In this document: positions 33,849 to 42,925 of the stretch, one piece after another
Layout of the letters: each line of letters opens with the position of its first letter
Position numbering within the stretch: position 1 is the stretch's first letter
Assembly (NCBI GenBank): GCA_028278645.1
Contig: JANQDZ010000002.1
Coordinates: forward strand, 62,001-126,000
Source of the DNA: Longimicrobiales bacterium
GTDB lineage: Bacteria; Gemmatimonadota; Gemmatimonadetes; Longimicrobiales; Gaopeijiaceae
Length of the DNA: 64,000 bases
Reading direction: 5' to 3'
Notes under the pieces: generated by a model
What the model was told of the DNA's origin: nothing
Seen by the model: the letters and a program-made list of their open reading frames with translations, nothing else
Database searches by the model: none
Position numbers and translations under genes: made by a program

Positions 33849-35894
33849 ATGTCTGAACCTGTGTATTTCGCCTTCGGGCTCCACGCCCATCAACCGGTGG
33901 GAAACTTCGATCACGTCTTCGAGGAGCACCTGCGAGACGTGTACGAACCGTTCCTCACCCGGGCCGTTGAGGGTGACCTCTTCCCCCTCACCTTGCACCT
34001 CTCCGGTCCCCTCCTGGACTGGCTGGAGGCTAACGGATCCGGGTACCTGGACCTGGTGGGGCACCTGGCTTCCGAGGGAAAGCTGGAACTGCTTCTAGCC
34101 GGATACTACGAGCCCATCCTTCCTTCACTCCTACGAGAAGACCGGCTGGACCAGATCCGGTGGATGCGAGAAGCCATTCGAAGCCGGTTCGGTGTGGAGG
34201 CCAGGGGACTCTGGCTGACAGAGCGGGTTTGGGAGCCTGACCTGGCCGGAGACCTGGCGGAGGCCGGGGTGGAGTACGTCCTGGTGGACGACCGTCATTT
34301 CGTGGCCGCCGGATTCTCCCGAGACCAACTCCATCTTCCGTTCCGTACGGAAGCCGGCGGAAAGAGCCTCGGTGTTTTTGCCATCGATGAACAACTCCGG
34401 TACTTCCTACCCTTCCATTCCCCTGCGGACACGGTGGAGTACGTACGTCAGCTCCAGGGAAAGGGCCAGCGCCTGGCGGTGGCAGCCGACGACATCGAGA
34501 AGTTCGGAGGGTGGCCCGGGACCCGGGAGTGGGTCTACGAAAAAGGCTGGATCGACGAGTTCATCCGGGCCATGAAGGAGCTGGAGGAAGAGGGCGGCAT
34601 CCGGATGGCCACGTTTTCCCAGGCTCTCCACGACCTTCCCAGCGGAGGCCCGGCCTACCTGCCGTCCTCGTCCTATCGGGAGATGGAGGAGTGGGCCCTC
34701 CCCTCCGAGGCCTTCCATCGGATGGAGGAGATGAAGGCCACCTTGGGCGAAGAGCGGTTCTCCAAAGGCGAAAGCCCCCTGATCAGGGGGTCTCACTGGC
34801 GGAACTTCCTGGTGAAATACCCGGAATCGAATCGGATGCACAAAAAGGCCATGGCCCTCTCCACGCTCTGCCGGGAAAAGGGAGATCCAGAGAGACCCCG
34901 CCGGGCTTTGGGCGCCGCCCAGTGTAACGACGTGTACTGGCACGGCGTCTTCGGCGGGCTCTACCTGAGGCACCTGAGGGACGCGGTTTGGCAACAGCTA
35001 GCGGAGGCGGAAGGCCAACTCCGCAAAGGTGAGGACCTGGCGGTGGAAAAGGTGGACCTGGACCTGGACGGACACGAAGAGCTGTGGGTCCATTCGGCCG
35101 ACTTCTCCGCCCTGGTCAGCCCAAGCCGAGGGGGGTCGGTGGAGGAGCTCACCCTTTTCGAAGGTGGCGAGAACCTGGCCAACGTCCTCACACGGCGGCG
35201 GGAAGCCTACCACCAGAACTCGGTCGAAAACTCGAAAGGCGCCGACAGGGAAGAGCCCGGCACCGATCCGGACGGGGACAACGGCTCTACCGCACCGTCC
35301 ATCCACGACCTGGAAGATGAGCTCCGGTTCGCCGAACTACCTCCCGTGGACCCAGAGGACCGGGCCCTCTTCCAGGAGCGAGTGCTCCCCGGCGACCTGG
35401 ATCTGGAAGCCTACCGAGCTGGGCGGTACGAGCCCCTCCAGTCCTGGGCCAAAGAAACGCTGCGGCTGGTCTCATTGGAGGAGGGAAATTCGGCCCATGG
35501 AGCCGACGCCGAAGGCGCCCCCATTTGGGGGGACGAGAACGGCGCTGCCAATGGGGCCACCGACGACCAACCATGGGCCGAGCTCGTCTTCGAGACCGCC
35601 GAAGGCGCCCCACGGTTCGAGAAGCGCCTGAGGTTCAGCGAAGACGGATCCTTGGTCGTTCATCTTTCCTGGGACCCCTCTGCGTATCCCCCGGACAGTT
35701 TCTTCTCGACGGAGCTTTCCCTTGGCGCTCAAGGCCAGGTCCTACCCACTCCCGATTCGAAGACCTGGAGATTCCTCATCTCCACCTTTTCCAAGTCGGA
35801 ACGCGGCTTCGACGAGACCGTTCAGGGGGAGTCAGTCACCGTCCGATGGCCCATCCGAACCGGCCAGGGTCGGGTCAGGCTTACAAGAGGGTAG
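33849..35894 (+). CDS. GH57 4-alpha-glucanotransferase / alpha-amylase type enzyme
   Basis: A 681-residue GH57 enzyme of the 4-alpha-glucanotransferase type. It has YFAFGLHAHQPVGNFDHVF at the start, the nucleophile Glu in GLWLTERVWEPDL and the acid Asp in AVAADDIEKFGGWPGT. A DUF1925-like helical segment follows (NRMHKKAMALSTLC, AAQCNDVYWHGVFGGLYL). The C-terminus has the DUF1926-like beta domain (DGHEELWVHSADFSALVSP), which contains two acidic, Gly-rich loops (around residues 460-480 and 560-580) that look inserted. It would rearrange or shorten alpha-glucan chains. The ATG at 33849 was chosen by homology over an earlier in-frame start. Confidence 0.88.
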   Translation: MSEPVYFAFGLHAHQPVGNFDHVFEEHLRDVYEPFLTRAVEGDLFPLTLHLSGPLLDWLEANGSGYLDLVGHLASEGKLELLLAGYYEPILPSLLREDRLDQIRWMREAIRSRFGVEARGLWLTERVWEPDLAGDLAEAGVEYVLVDDRHFVAAGFSRDQLHLPFRTEAGGKSLGVFAIDEQLRYFLPFHSPADTVEYVRQLQGKGQRLAVAADDIEKFGGWPGTREWVYEKGWIDEFIRAMKELEEEGGIRMATFSQALHDLPSGGPAYLPSSSYREMEEWALPSEAFHRMEEMKATLGEERFSKGESPLIRGSHWRNFLVKYPESNRMHKKAMALSTLCREKGDPERPRRALGAAQCNDVYWHGVFGGLYLRHLRDAVWQQLAEAEGQLRKGEDLAVEKVDLDLDGHEELWVHSADFSALVSPSRGGSVEELTLFEGGENLANVLTRRREAYHQNSVENSKGADREEPGTDPDGDNGSTAPSIHDLEDELRFAELPPVDPEDRALFQERVLPGDLDLEAYRAGRYEPLQSWAKETLRLVSLEEGNSAHGADAEGAPIWGDENGAANGATDDQPWAELVFETAEGAPRFEKRLRFSEDGSLVVHLSWDPSAYPPDSFFSTELSLGAQGQVLPTPDSKTWRFLISTFSKSERGFDETVQGESVTVRWPIRTGQGRVRLTRG

Positions 35895-35997
35895 CCCACG
35901 CCGATAACGAGTGGGATCCCATCTCGACGCTCACCCGTCCATCTACCTACATTGAGGCCGTTCTGTAGGACAAAAACAACGCGTTGAAAGGGAACCC

Positions 35998-36945
35998 ATG
36001 AAACGGATTCTCGTTACGGGCGCATCGGGACAGGTGGGGTCCGATCTGATAGTAGCTCTCAGGGAACGGTACGGAGGGGAGAACATCCTGGCCTCGGACA
36101 TCCGGGAGCCTGACGAAGTGGTGGGGAAGGGGGGACCCTTCGAGATCGTGGATTGCACCGACCACGGGGTCATGGACCAGGCGGTCACCAGGTTCAAGGC
36201 CGACACCATCTTCCACCTGGCCGCCATCCTGTCGGCCGTGGGTGAAGCCGATCCCCATCGGGCATACGAGGTGAATCTTGGCGGCCTGGAGAACACCCTC
36301 GAGGTAGCAAGGGTGAGGGAATGTGCCGTCTTCATTCCCAGCTCAATCGCCGCCTTCGGGCCATCCACACCCCCGGATCCCACACCCCAGGTCACCATCC
36401 AACGGCCCACCACGATTTACGGGGTCACCAAGGTGGCCGGCGAGCTCCTAGCCGACTACTTCCACCTTCGATTCGGGGTGGATACGCGGGGGGTTCGTTA
36501 CCCGGGCCTCATCTCGTGGGTCACGGAACCTGGCGGAGGCACCACCGATTACGCGGTGGAGATTTTCTACGAGGCCATTAGGAAAGGAAGCTATACCTGC
36601 TTCCTGAAGCCCGATGCCCAGTTGGACATGATGTACATGCCCGACGCCATCAAGGCTTCCATCGACGTGATGGTGGCCGATCCTAGCCGACTCATCAACC
36701 GAAACGCTTACAACATCGCAGCCATGCAGTTCACACCCGAGCAGCTGGCTGACGCCATCCAAAAGCACATTCCCGACTTCACAATCGACTATGACGTGGA
36801 TCCCCTAAGGCAGAGGATCGCCGACTCCTGGCCCAAGCGGCTGGACGATACCGCCGCCCGGGAAGAGTGGGATTGGCAGCCAGACTATGACCTGGAGGCC
36901 ATGGTGGAAGACATGCTGGTGAACCTCAGGAATAAGCTGGCCTGA
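35998..36945 (+). CDS. L-threonine 3-dehydrogenase (SDR/epimerase type)
   Basis: A 315-residue NAD-dependent dehydrogenase that oxidises L-threonine to 2-amino-3-ketobutyrate. The NAD-binding motif is TGASGQVGSDL, and the extended-SDR catalytic set is present: VFIPSSIAAFGP (Ser) and TIYGVTKVAGELLADYF (Tyr-x3-Lys). VRYPGLISW and GTTDYAVEIFYEAI match the SDR-type threonine dehydrogenase rather than sugar epimerases. The next gene is glycine C-acetyltransferase, the second step of this pathway. AAGGGAACCC lies directly before the ATG. Confidence 0.92.
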   Translation: MKRILVTGASGQVGSDLIVALRERYGGENILASDIREPDEVVGKGGPFEIVDCTDHGVMDQAVTRFKADTIFHLAAILSAVGEADPHRAYEVNLGGLENTLEVARVRECAVFIPSSIAAFGPSTPPDPTPQVTIQRPTTIYGVTKVAGELLADYFHLRFGVDTRGVRYPGLISWVTEPGGGTTDYAVEIFYEAIRKGSYTCFLKPDAQLDMMYMPDAIKASIDVMVADPSRLINRNAYNIAAMQFTPEQLADAIQKHIPDFTIDYDVDPLRQRIADSWPKRLDDTAAREEWDWQPDYDLEAMVEDMLVNLRNKLA

Positions 36946-36977
36946 AAGCCGACTTCAAAGAGACAGGACCATAAACA

Positions 36978-38198
36978 ATGCCGCTGAATCGACTGACAGA
37001 CGTCCTCAAAAACCACGTAACCGACCTGGAAGAAAAAGGAACAGCTAAAGGCGCCGAGTCGGTGGTGACGAAGGCCGTTCCGCCTTCGGGAGATCGGGGT
37101 CCCCGCTTCCACCTGGCGGGTGAAGGCGATAAGGAGTTCTTGAGGATGAACTCCAACTCGTACCTGGGTATGTCCCTGAGGCCAGAGATCATGAAGGCCG
37201 AAGAAGAGGGAACGGCCCAGTACGGCGCCGGCCCCGGGGCGGTCCGGTTCATCAGCGGCACCTACGACGTGCACACTGGCCTCGAAGCTGCTCTGGCCAG
37301 GTTCCACGGACGGGAAGACGCCATGATCTTCTCGTCGGCCTATGCAACCATCATGGGCACCATCAGCCCGTTGGTGACAAGGGAAACGGCCGTAATCAGC
37401 GACGAGCTCAACCACAACTGCATCATCAACGCCGTCCGTCTCTCCCGGCCTCACTCCAAAGTTGTCTACCCCCACCTCGACATGGAGGCCTTGGAAAAAT
37501 CTCTAGAGGAATTCAAAGGCCAAGCGACCCGGGCGGTTGTGATCACCGATGGAATCTTCAGCATGCGCGGCGATCACGCCCCCATGGACGAGATCATGGC
37601 CTTGGCGGAGAAACACGACGACGGGTACCCGGAGAACGTGGTCGTGGTCATGGACGACTCCCATGGCGTGGGGGCGTTCGGTGAGACCGGCCGCGGTACG
37701 GAGGAGTACACCAACTCGCCCCAGATCGACATCCTGGTGGGGACCCTCGGGAAAGCCTTCGGTGTAAATGGCGGCTACGTCTCGTCCAACGCCACGCTCA
37801 CCAGGTTCCTGCGCGAGTCGGCTCCCTTCTACATCTACTCCAACCCCATCACCCCCGGTGAAGCCAAAGCGGCGCTGGCGTCATTGGCTCTACTGGACTC
37901 GGCCAGGGGTCGGGAGCTCCTGGTTCACCTGAGGGCCCTGACAAAGCGGTTTGAGGAAGGGCTGGGGAACCTCGGCATGGAGACCATCCCTGGGGAGCAC
38001 CCGGTCGTTCCCCTCATGGTGAGAGACACGGCCAAAACCAACGCGCTCGTGGAACACCTATATGCCAACGGGGTCCTGGCCACCGGTCTGGCCTTCCCCG
38101 TGGTGCCGAGGGGTGACGAAGAGATCCGTTTCCAGATCAACGCCGACCACACCGAACAGGACGTTGATCGGGTTTTGGAGGTCCTGGGAAGCTTCTAA
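36978..38198 (+). CDS. kbl: Glycine C-acetyltransferase (2-amino-3-ketobutyrate CoA ligase)
   Basis: A 406-residue PLP enzyme of the alpha-oxoamine synthase family. It splits 2-amino-3-ketobutyrate with CoA into glycine and acetyl-CoA. Seen motifs are NSNSYLGMS, GAGPGAVRFISGTYDVH, SDELNHNCII, VVITDGIFSMRGDHAP, MDDSHGVGAFGETGRG and the PLP lysine in VGTLGKAFGVNGGY. Together with the dehydrogenase 32 bases upstream it makes a complete threonine-to-glycine route. Related synthases (KAPS, ALAS) are less likely given the partner gene. Confidence 0.92.
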   Translation: MPLNRLTDVLKNHVTDLEEKGTAKGAESVVTKAVPPSGDRGPRFHLAGEGDKEFLRMNSNSYLGMSLRPEIMKAEEEGTAQYGAGPGAVRFISGTYDVHTGLEAALARFHGREDAMIFSSAYATIMGTISPLVTRETAVISDELNHNCIINAVRLSRPHSKVVYPHLDMEALEKSLEEFKGQATRAVVITDGIFSMRGDHAPMDEIMALAEKHDDGYPENVVVVMDDSHGVGAFGETGRGTEEYTNSPQIDILVGTLGKAFGVNGGYVSSNATLTRFLRESAPFYIYSNPITPGEAKAALASLALLDSARGRELLVHLRALTKRFEEGLGNLGMETIPGEHPVVPLMVRDTAKTNALVEHLYANGVLATGLAFPVVPRGDEEIRFQINADHTEQDVDRVLEVLGSF

Positions 38199-38244
38199 GG
38201 AGGGGAGGGGCGGCACGGAGGAAACTCCCAACAGGAGCAACCAA

Positions 38245-38991
38245 ATGCTCAGCAAAAAAACCGCCCTCATTACCGGCGGATCAAAACGCCTTGGCCGAGA
38301 AGCGGCCCTGACGTTGGGCCAAGCCGGCGTCCGTCTGGTCATTCACTACAACTCCTCCGGGGTGCCTGCCGAGGCCTTGTGCGCGGAGCTGAAAGGCATG
38401 GGCACCGATGCCTTCCCCTTGCAAGCGGATCTCGGTTCCACCGAGGGGACCGACGCTCTCTTCGATGAAGCCTGGGCCCGCATGGGCCCCTTGGATTTTC
38501 TGGTCAACAACGCATCCATCTTCCCAACTGGCCGGCTCGAGGAGATGGAGCTCGGAGATCTCCACCGGAACCTCCAGGTGAACGCTTGGGCTCCCTTTGT
38601 TTTGACCCGGGCTTTCTGGCGTCGGATCAGGGGAACCGAGCGGCGGGGATCGGTGGTCAATCTTCTGGACACACGCCTGGTGGGCGGGGACCTGGCCCAT
38701 GCGGCCTATCACCTGAGCAAAGCCACACTGAAAGAGCTGACAAAGCTGACGGCCCTGGAATTTTCGCCGGAGCTCCGAGTCAACGGGGTAGCACCGGGAG
38801 CGGTTTTGCCCCCCGAGGGCTTGAACGATGCCTACTTGGACGACCTCACGGCGGACCTCCCTCTGAAGACCCGGGGGTACCCACAGGATATCGCCGATGC
38901 CGTTACCTACCTCCTGGGGGCGCCTTTCGTGACGGGGCAGGTGATCTTCGTGGACGGTGGCCGTCATCTCCGTCTGGGAGGAAACCCATGA
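38245..38991 (+). CDS. SDR oxidoreductase, probable pteridine reductase
   Basis: A 248-residue short-chain dehydrogenase. It has the NAD(P) motif TGGSKRLGRE with Lys-Arg typical of NADPH use, LVNNASIFPTG, and the catalytic YHLSKATLKEL (Tyr-x3-Lys). The usual Ser is replaced by VVNLLDTRLVGG, and that Asp-for-Ser variant occurs in FolM/pteridine reductases. It stands immediately before folB (4-base ATGA overlap) and folK, so reduction of dihydrobiopterin, dihydromonapterin or dihydrofolate is the likely job. AGGAG at 38233-38237 sets the start; the longer open frame overlaps kbl. Confidence 0.85.
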   Translation: MLSKKTALITGGSKRLGREAALTLGQAGVRLVIHYNSSGVPAEALCAELKGMGTDAFPLQADLGSTEGTDALFDEAWARMGPLDFLVNNASIFPTGRLEEMELGDLHRNLQVNAWAPFVLTRAFWRRIRGTERRGSVVNLLDTRLVGGDLAHAAYHLSKATLKELTKLTALEFSPELRVNGVAPGAVLPPEGLNDAYLDDLTADLPLKTRGYPQDIADAVTYLLGAPFVTGQVIFVDGGRHLRLGGNP

Positions 38992-39344
38992 GCGACAAAG
39001 TCCTCATCAAAGACCTCCTGATACGGGGAATCATCGGGATCCACGATTGGGAGCGGGAAAAGAAGCAGGACATCCTGATCAACGTTGAGATGGAGGCCGA
39101 TCTCCGGCCGGCCGGGATTAGCGACGACTTCAACGACGCCGTGGATTACCGCGCCGTGAGCAAGGCCATCATCAGCCTGGTGGAGTCATCGGAGTTTTTC
39201 CTCGTCGAAAAGATGGCCGAGGAGATCGCATCGATCTGCCTGGAGAACCCCGAAGTGGAGGTGGCCAGAGTCCGAGTGGAGAAGCCGGGGGCCGTCAGGT
39301 TCTCGAGAAGTGTCGGTGTGGAGGTGGAGCGCCGCCGTGGATAA
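38988..39344 (+). CDS. folB: Dihydroneopterin aldolase
   Basis: A 118-residue enzyme of folate synthesis that splits dihydroneopterin into 6-hydroxymethyl-dihydropterin and glycolaldehyde. It has the short FolB fold: VLIKDLLIRGIIGIHDWEREKKQDILINVEME, with the conserved Gly-Ile-His-Asp-x-Glu region, then DAVDYRAVSKAI and FFLVEKMAEEIA, and ends ARVRVEKPGAVRFSRSVGVEVERR. The ATG overlaps the SDR stop by four bases. It also overlaps the folK start, so the three genes are translationally coupled. Confidence 0.93.
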   Translation: MSDKVLIKDLLIRGIIGIHDWEREKKQDILINVEMEADLRPAGISDDFNDAVDYRAVSKAIISLVESSEFFLVEKMAEEIASICLENPEVEVARVRVEKPGAVRFSRSVGVEVERRRG

Positions 39345-39936
39345 AGCCCCTGCGCTGGGATACATCGGGGTAGGGTCGAACATCCGGCCGGAGGAGAATG
39401 TCACCAAGGCCTTGGGCCTCCTGGTGGACACACCGGGGATCACCCTGACAGCCATTTCGACTTTTTACCGGACCGCTCCCCTGTCCGATCCGGCCGGCAC
39501 CATGTTCACAACAGGCGAGACTTCAAGCGGGCCAGACCCGGACTTTCTCAACGGAGTCCTGGAAATCCGTACACACCTTACCGCCCCGGAGCTCTTGGAA
39601 CGATTCGCCCAAATCGAGGAAGCCCTGGGGCGCGAGCGCGCTGACAACAGGTTCGCCCCCAGAACCATTGACCTGGACCTCCTATTGTACGGAGTGGACG
39701 AGGGGACCGGCACCAGCCCTGAATGGCAGGAGATCGCCTCAGGCGGAATCATGGTTCACAGGGACATCCAAAAGCGGGGGTTTGTCGCTCTTCCACTCTT
39801 TGAACTGGCTCCGGATTTGGTCCTTCCCCCATACAGCATCCCTCTCCGGGCCCTGGCCCTGAGTTTCGACACCCCCGGGGGAAAAGCGGAATCCGCCCTC
39901 TCCGGTGGACTCCGATCCCGCTTTCTTCTCACCTGA
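39337..39936 (+). CDS. folK: Hydroxymethyldihydropterin pyrophosphokinase (HPPK)
   Basis: A 199-residue kinase that transfers pyrophosphate from ATP to 6-hydroxymethyl-dihydropterin, the step after FolB. Motifs are YIGVGSNIRPEENV, TFYRTAPL, and the ATP/Mg site RFAPRTIDLDLLLYG. Between TFYRTAPLS and DFLNGVLEI there is an insertion of about 14 residues (PAGTMFTTGETSSG) in the flexible loop that closes over the active site. The GTG at 39337 was chosen because GGAG lies 7 bases ahead; it overlaps the folB stop by 8 bases. Confidence 0.92.
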   Translation: MDKAPALGYIGVGSNIRPEENVTKALGLLVDTPGITLTAISTFYRTAPLSDPAGTMFTTGETSSGPDPDFLNGVLEIRTHLTAPELLERFAQIEEALGRERADNRFAPRTIDLDLLLYGVDEGTGTSPEWQEIASGGIMVHRDIQKRGFVALPLFELAPDLVLPPYSIPLRALALSFDTPGGKAESALSGGLRSRFLLT

Positions 39937-40036
39937 CCGGACCAAGGGAACCGGCCGTCCAGGGAACTCCACATCACCTCAGGCATACTGAGTCGGGTCC
40001 CCTTGGGCGCCTGATTTGAAACAGGAACGGAAGCAC

Positions 40037-40369
40037 ATGTCCGAGCTGAGAAGAAAAAAGTGTAAACCCTGCGAGGGTGGTATTCCTCCGATGACGCTGG
40101 AGGAAGCGGAGAAATTGCAGAACGAAGTTCCCGGGTGGGAGATCCTGGACGAAGGACAGAGCATCCGAAGAATCTTCACCTTCCAGAATCACTATGAGGT
40201 GATGGCCTTCGTGAATGCCGTGGCGTGGATCTCCCACACCGAAGACCACCACCCCCACCAGGCCGTCGGCTATAGCCGCTGCGAGCTATCCTATACGACC
40301 CACGCCGTGGAGGGCCTCACGGAAAACGACTTCATCTGCGCGGCGAAGGTGGACGCCCTCCTGGATTAG
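40037..40369 (+). CDS. Pterin-4a-carbinolamine dehydratase
   Basis: A 110-residue protein of the PCD/DCoH family that dehydrates 4a-hydroxytetrahydropterin. Conserved features are RIFTFQNHYEVMAFVNAVAWISHTEDHHPH with the catalytic His cluster, and ELSYTTHAVEGLTENDF. An unusual N-terminal CKPCEGG (a Cys-x2-Cys) precedes the domain and could hold a metal. No aromatic amino-acid hydroxylase is in the window, so a role in pterin recycling or folate metabolism near folB/folK is inferred. The ATG at 40037 has GGAAGC ahead. Confidence 0.9.
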   Translation: MSELRRKKCKPCEGGIPPMTLEEAEKLQNEVPGWEILDEGQSIRRIFTFQNHYEVMAFVNAVAWISHTEDHHPHQAVGYSRCELSYTTHAVEGLTENDFICAAKVDALLD

Positions 40370-40431
40370 GGTGGCAAGGAGGCCGGATGTCCGGCAGGGG
40401 CAGCATCCAATACCCCGGGGGGAGCCGCGGG

Positions 40432-41385
40432 TCAGCCGGTCTCAGCCAACGACCAAACCGCGCCGGCGATAGCCGCATCTTGAGCTCCCACACCCGTCAG
40501 GTCACAGACGATGAGCTCATCACCCTCTCGGCCCGGGCAGGCCCCCACCAAGACCTCCCCTAGCTCCGCGTGAATGTCGTCTGGGCCTAACACACCGGCC
40601 GAGACGGCGTGATGGGTCTCACCGAGCCGGACGCACTGGTCCCGGGAATCCACTACAACCTTCTCGGCTGCTCCCAGGATCGCCGGATCCAGCTCCTGCT
40701 TCTCGGGCCCGTCGGAGCCTACAGCGATGACGGTGGCGTCGGCCCTGATCCATTCACGCACCAGGATGGGCTCCCGCGCCGGAGTCACGGTCACGATCAA
40801 GTCCGCTTCGTCCACCGCAGCCTCAGGTTGATCCGCCCCCGACACGGACACGTTAAGCTCGGCGGCCATCTCATCGACGTACGTGGCGACTTCGTGGGGA
40901 ACCGGGCTCCACGCCCTGAGATCCTGGATGATCCGGATCTTTGAGATGGCCCGCAGCTGGTAGCGTGCTTGGGAGCCTGCGCCCAAGACGGCCACATTCA
41001 GCGATTTTTCTGGCGTCAGGAGGCGGGCGGCCAGGGCCCCGGCGGCCCCGGTCCTGAGCTCCGTCAGATACCCGTTGTCACGAAGCAGGGCCAGCGGGAA
41101 TCCGGAAGTGGAGTCAAAAACGAGGACCAGGCCCGAGCCCGTAGGCAGACCCCGCTCGGGGTTTTGATAAAAGCCCGATGCAACCTTCATGGCAAACACC
41201 GGCTCCCCCCGAAGAAAAGCTCCTTTCACGTGGACCTCCCCTCGGACGTCCTCCAGGTCCATTCCCAGGGGTGGTGGCTGAACTGCCCTTCCTTCCGCCA
41301 AGGCACGAAAGGCTGTTTCCACCGCCTTCAGCGCTTCGTCCTCTTTCACCAACCCTCTGATGTTTTGTTCGTCGATGACGATCAT
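40432..41385 (-). CDS. Ornithine cyclodeaminase / alanine dehydrogenase family protein
   Basis: A 317-residue NAD-dependent enzyme of the OCD/mu-crystallin family. Seen motifs are GEVHVKGA, FAMKVASGFYQNPERGLPTGSG (substrate Lys), ELRTGAAGALAARL, the NAD site VAVLGAGSQARYQLRAI and VGSDGPEKQELD (catalytic Asp). Members deaminate ornithine to proline, act as alanine dehydrogenases or reduce imines; the substrate cannot be decided from sequence. The ATG at 41385 was chosen because the family begins about there; the frame is open another 141 bases upstream. It converges on the pterin dehydratase. Confidence 0.88.
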   Translation of the reverse strand: MIVIDEQNIRGLVKEDEALKAVETAFRALAEGRAVQPPPLGMDLEDVRGEVHVKGAFLRGEPVFAMKVASGFYQNPERGLPTGSGLVLVFDSTSGFPLALLRDNGYLTELRTGAAGALAARLLTPEKSLNVAVLGAGSQARYQLRAISKIRIIQDLRAWSPVPHEVATYVDEMAAELNVSVSGADQPEAAVDEADLIVTVTPAREPILVREWIRADATVIAVGSDGPEKQELDPAILGAAEKVVVDSRDQCVRLGETHHAVSAGVLGPDDIHAELGEVLVGACPGREGDELIVCDLTGVGAQDAAIAGAVWSLAETG

Positions 41386-41549
41386 GGGCAACTCTCTTCG
41401 GTTCGGGCGGAGGTCGGTTCCCCAACCCCCATTCTCACACCCCACTGCTTTTCGAGAAAGTAACGGCGGTTGCGCCCCCAGCTTCTCCGGATACGTTCCA
41501 CTCCAAGAGTCCCCTAAAACGCCCACCTTTCCTTTTCGAGGCCACCCCC

Positions 41550-42911
41550 ATGAACGGTTGGAGCTCCCGGGCCAACTCTCGCTGGATACTCACCTGCTTG
41601 GCGGTGTTGTCACCCGTCCTCCTGGTTCCCCAGGCTCAAGTGGCCGGCCAAACGCTCAGCTCCGAGGAGCAGGCCATGGTCCGGTTTCTGGACGCAACAG
41701 AGGACGAGGCCATCGACCTGCTGGAAAGGGTGGTGAACATCAATTCGGGCACCATGAACCACGAAGGTGTCCGGGAAGTCGGCGCCATCTTCCGGGAGGA
41801 GCTGGACGCCCTGGGTTTTGAAACCCGGTGGGTGGACTTCCCTCCCGAGACCAACCGGGCCGGCCAACTCTTCGGGGAACGGATGGGAACCGGTAGGGGG
41901 CCGAAGATTCTCATGATCGGGCACCTGGACACGGTCTTCGAGGCAGACAGTCCTTTCCAGAAATTTCAGCGAACCGGGGATATGGCATCCGGCCCCGGCG
42001 TTGCCGACATGAAGAGTGGCTGCGTCGTGATCCTCTACGCCCTGAAGGCCCTGGGTCACGCCGGGCTGTTGGACGACCTCTCCATTGTCGTAGCCCTCAC
42101 TGGAGAGGAGGAATCGCCTGGGCGCCCACTCTCCATTACCCGGAAGGACTTGGTGGAGGCGGGGCAGTGGTCGGACCTGGCCCTTGGCTTCGAAGGCGGT
42201 GTGAGGGAGGGCGACACTGAATACGCCACGGTGGCCCGGCGGGGGTCCACGGGTTGGACCCTGACCGTGGAGGGGGTCATGGGCCACTCCTCAAGGATTT
42301 TTAACGAAACCTATGGAGCCGGGGCCATCTTCGAGGCAGCCAGGATCCTGAACGAGTTCTACGAAGAGGTCCGGGGAGAGGAGTACCTCACCTTCAACGC
42401 CGGGGTAATCCTCGGGGGGACCGACGTGACGTTTGACGACGAGGCCAAAGCCGGAACCGCCTTTGGCAAGACCAACGTGATCCCACAAAACGTGATCGTA
42501 CGGGGCGGAATTCGCACGATCTCACCGGAACAACTGGAAAGGGCCCGGGAAAGTATGAGAGCCGTGGTGGCCAAGCACCAACCCAGGACCTCCGCCAACA
42601 TCACCTTCAGCGACGGGTATCCGCCCATGGCTCCCGGGCCGGAAAACTACGAGTTGCTGTTGAGGTTGAGCCGCGTCAGCCAGGACCTGGGTTTCGGGCC
42701 GATGGAAGCCCTCGACGCCGGCCGTCGGGGTGCCGCGGACATCTCCTTCGTCGCCCCGTACACCCCGGGGCTGGCCGGGATGGGCCCCCATGGTTCCGGG
42801 GCACACAGCCCTGACGAGATGCTGGACCTGACGTCTGTCAGTCGGGCCGCAAAACGGGCGGCGGTTTTGATTACCCGGTTGGCTCAAGACCGAGAAGATA
42901 ATCCGAGATGA
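41550..42911 (+). CDS. M20-family zinc peptidase, exported
   Basis: A 453-residue exported peptidase with an N-terminal signal (VLSPVLLVPQAQVAGQ). Two-zinc site residues are visible: IGHLDTVFE (His-x-Asp), GPGVADMKSG (bridging Asp), LTGEEESPG (catalytic Glu-Glu) and a C-terminal HGSGAHSPDEM His. The dimerisation domain shows GHSSRIFNETYGAGAIFE. It resembles glutamate carboxypeptidase/CPG2-type enzymes that remove C-terminal residues or cleave pterin-glutamate bonds; the exact substrate is unknown. The stop overlaps an ATG four bases back, so the following lipoprotein is probably co-expressed. Confidence 0.9.
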   Translation: MNGWSSRANSRWILTCLAVLSPVLLVPQAQVAGQTLSSEEQAMVRFLDATEDEAIDLLERVVNINSGTMNHEGVREVGAIFREELDALGFETRWVDFPPETNRAGQLFGERMGTGRGPKILMIGHLDTVFEADSPFQKFQRTGDMASGPGVADMKSGCVVILYALKALGHAGLLDDLSIVVALTGEEESPGRPLSITRKDLVEAGQWSDLALGFEGGVREGDTEYATVARRGSTGWTLTVEGVMGHSSRIFNETYGAGAIFEAARILNEFYEEVRGEEYLTFNAGVILGGTDVTFDDEAKAGTAFGKTNVIPQNVIVRGGIRTISPEQLERARESMRAVVAKHQPRTSANITFSDGYPPMAPGPENYELLLRLSRVSQDLGFGPMEALDAGRRGAADISFVAPYTPGLAGMGPHGSGAHSPDEMLDLTSVSRAAKRAAVLITRLAQDREDNPR

Positions 42912-42925
42912 CGGGAAGACAGGTT

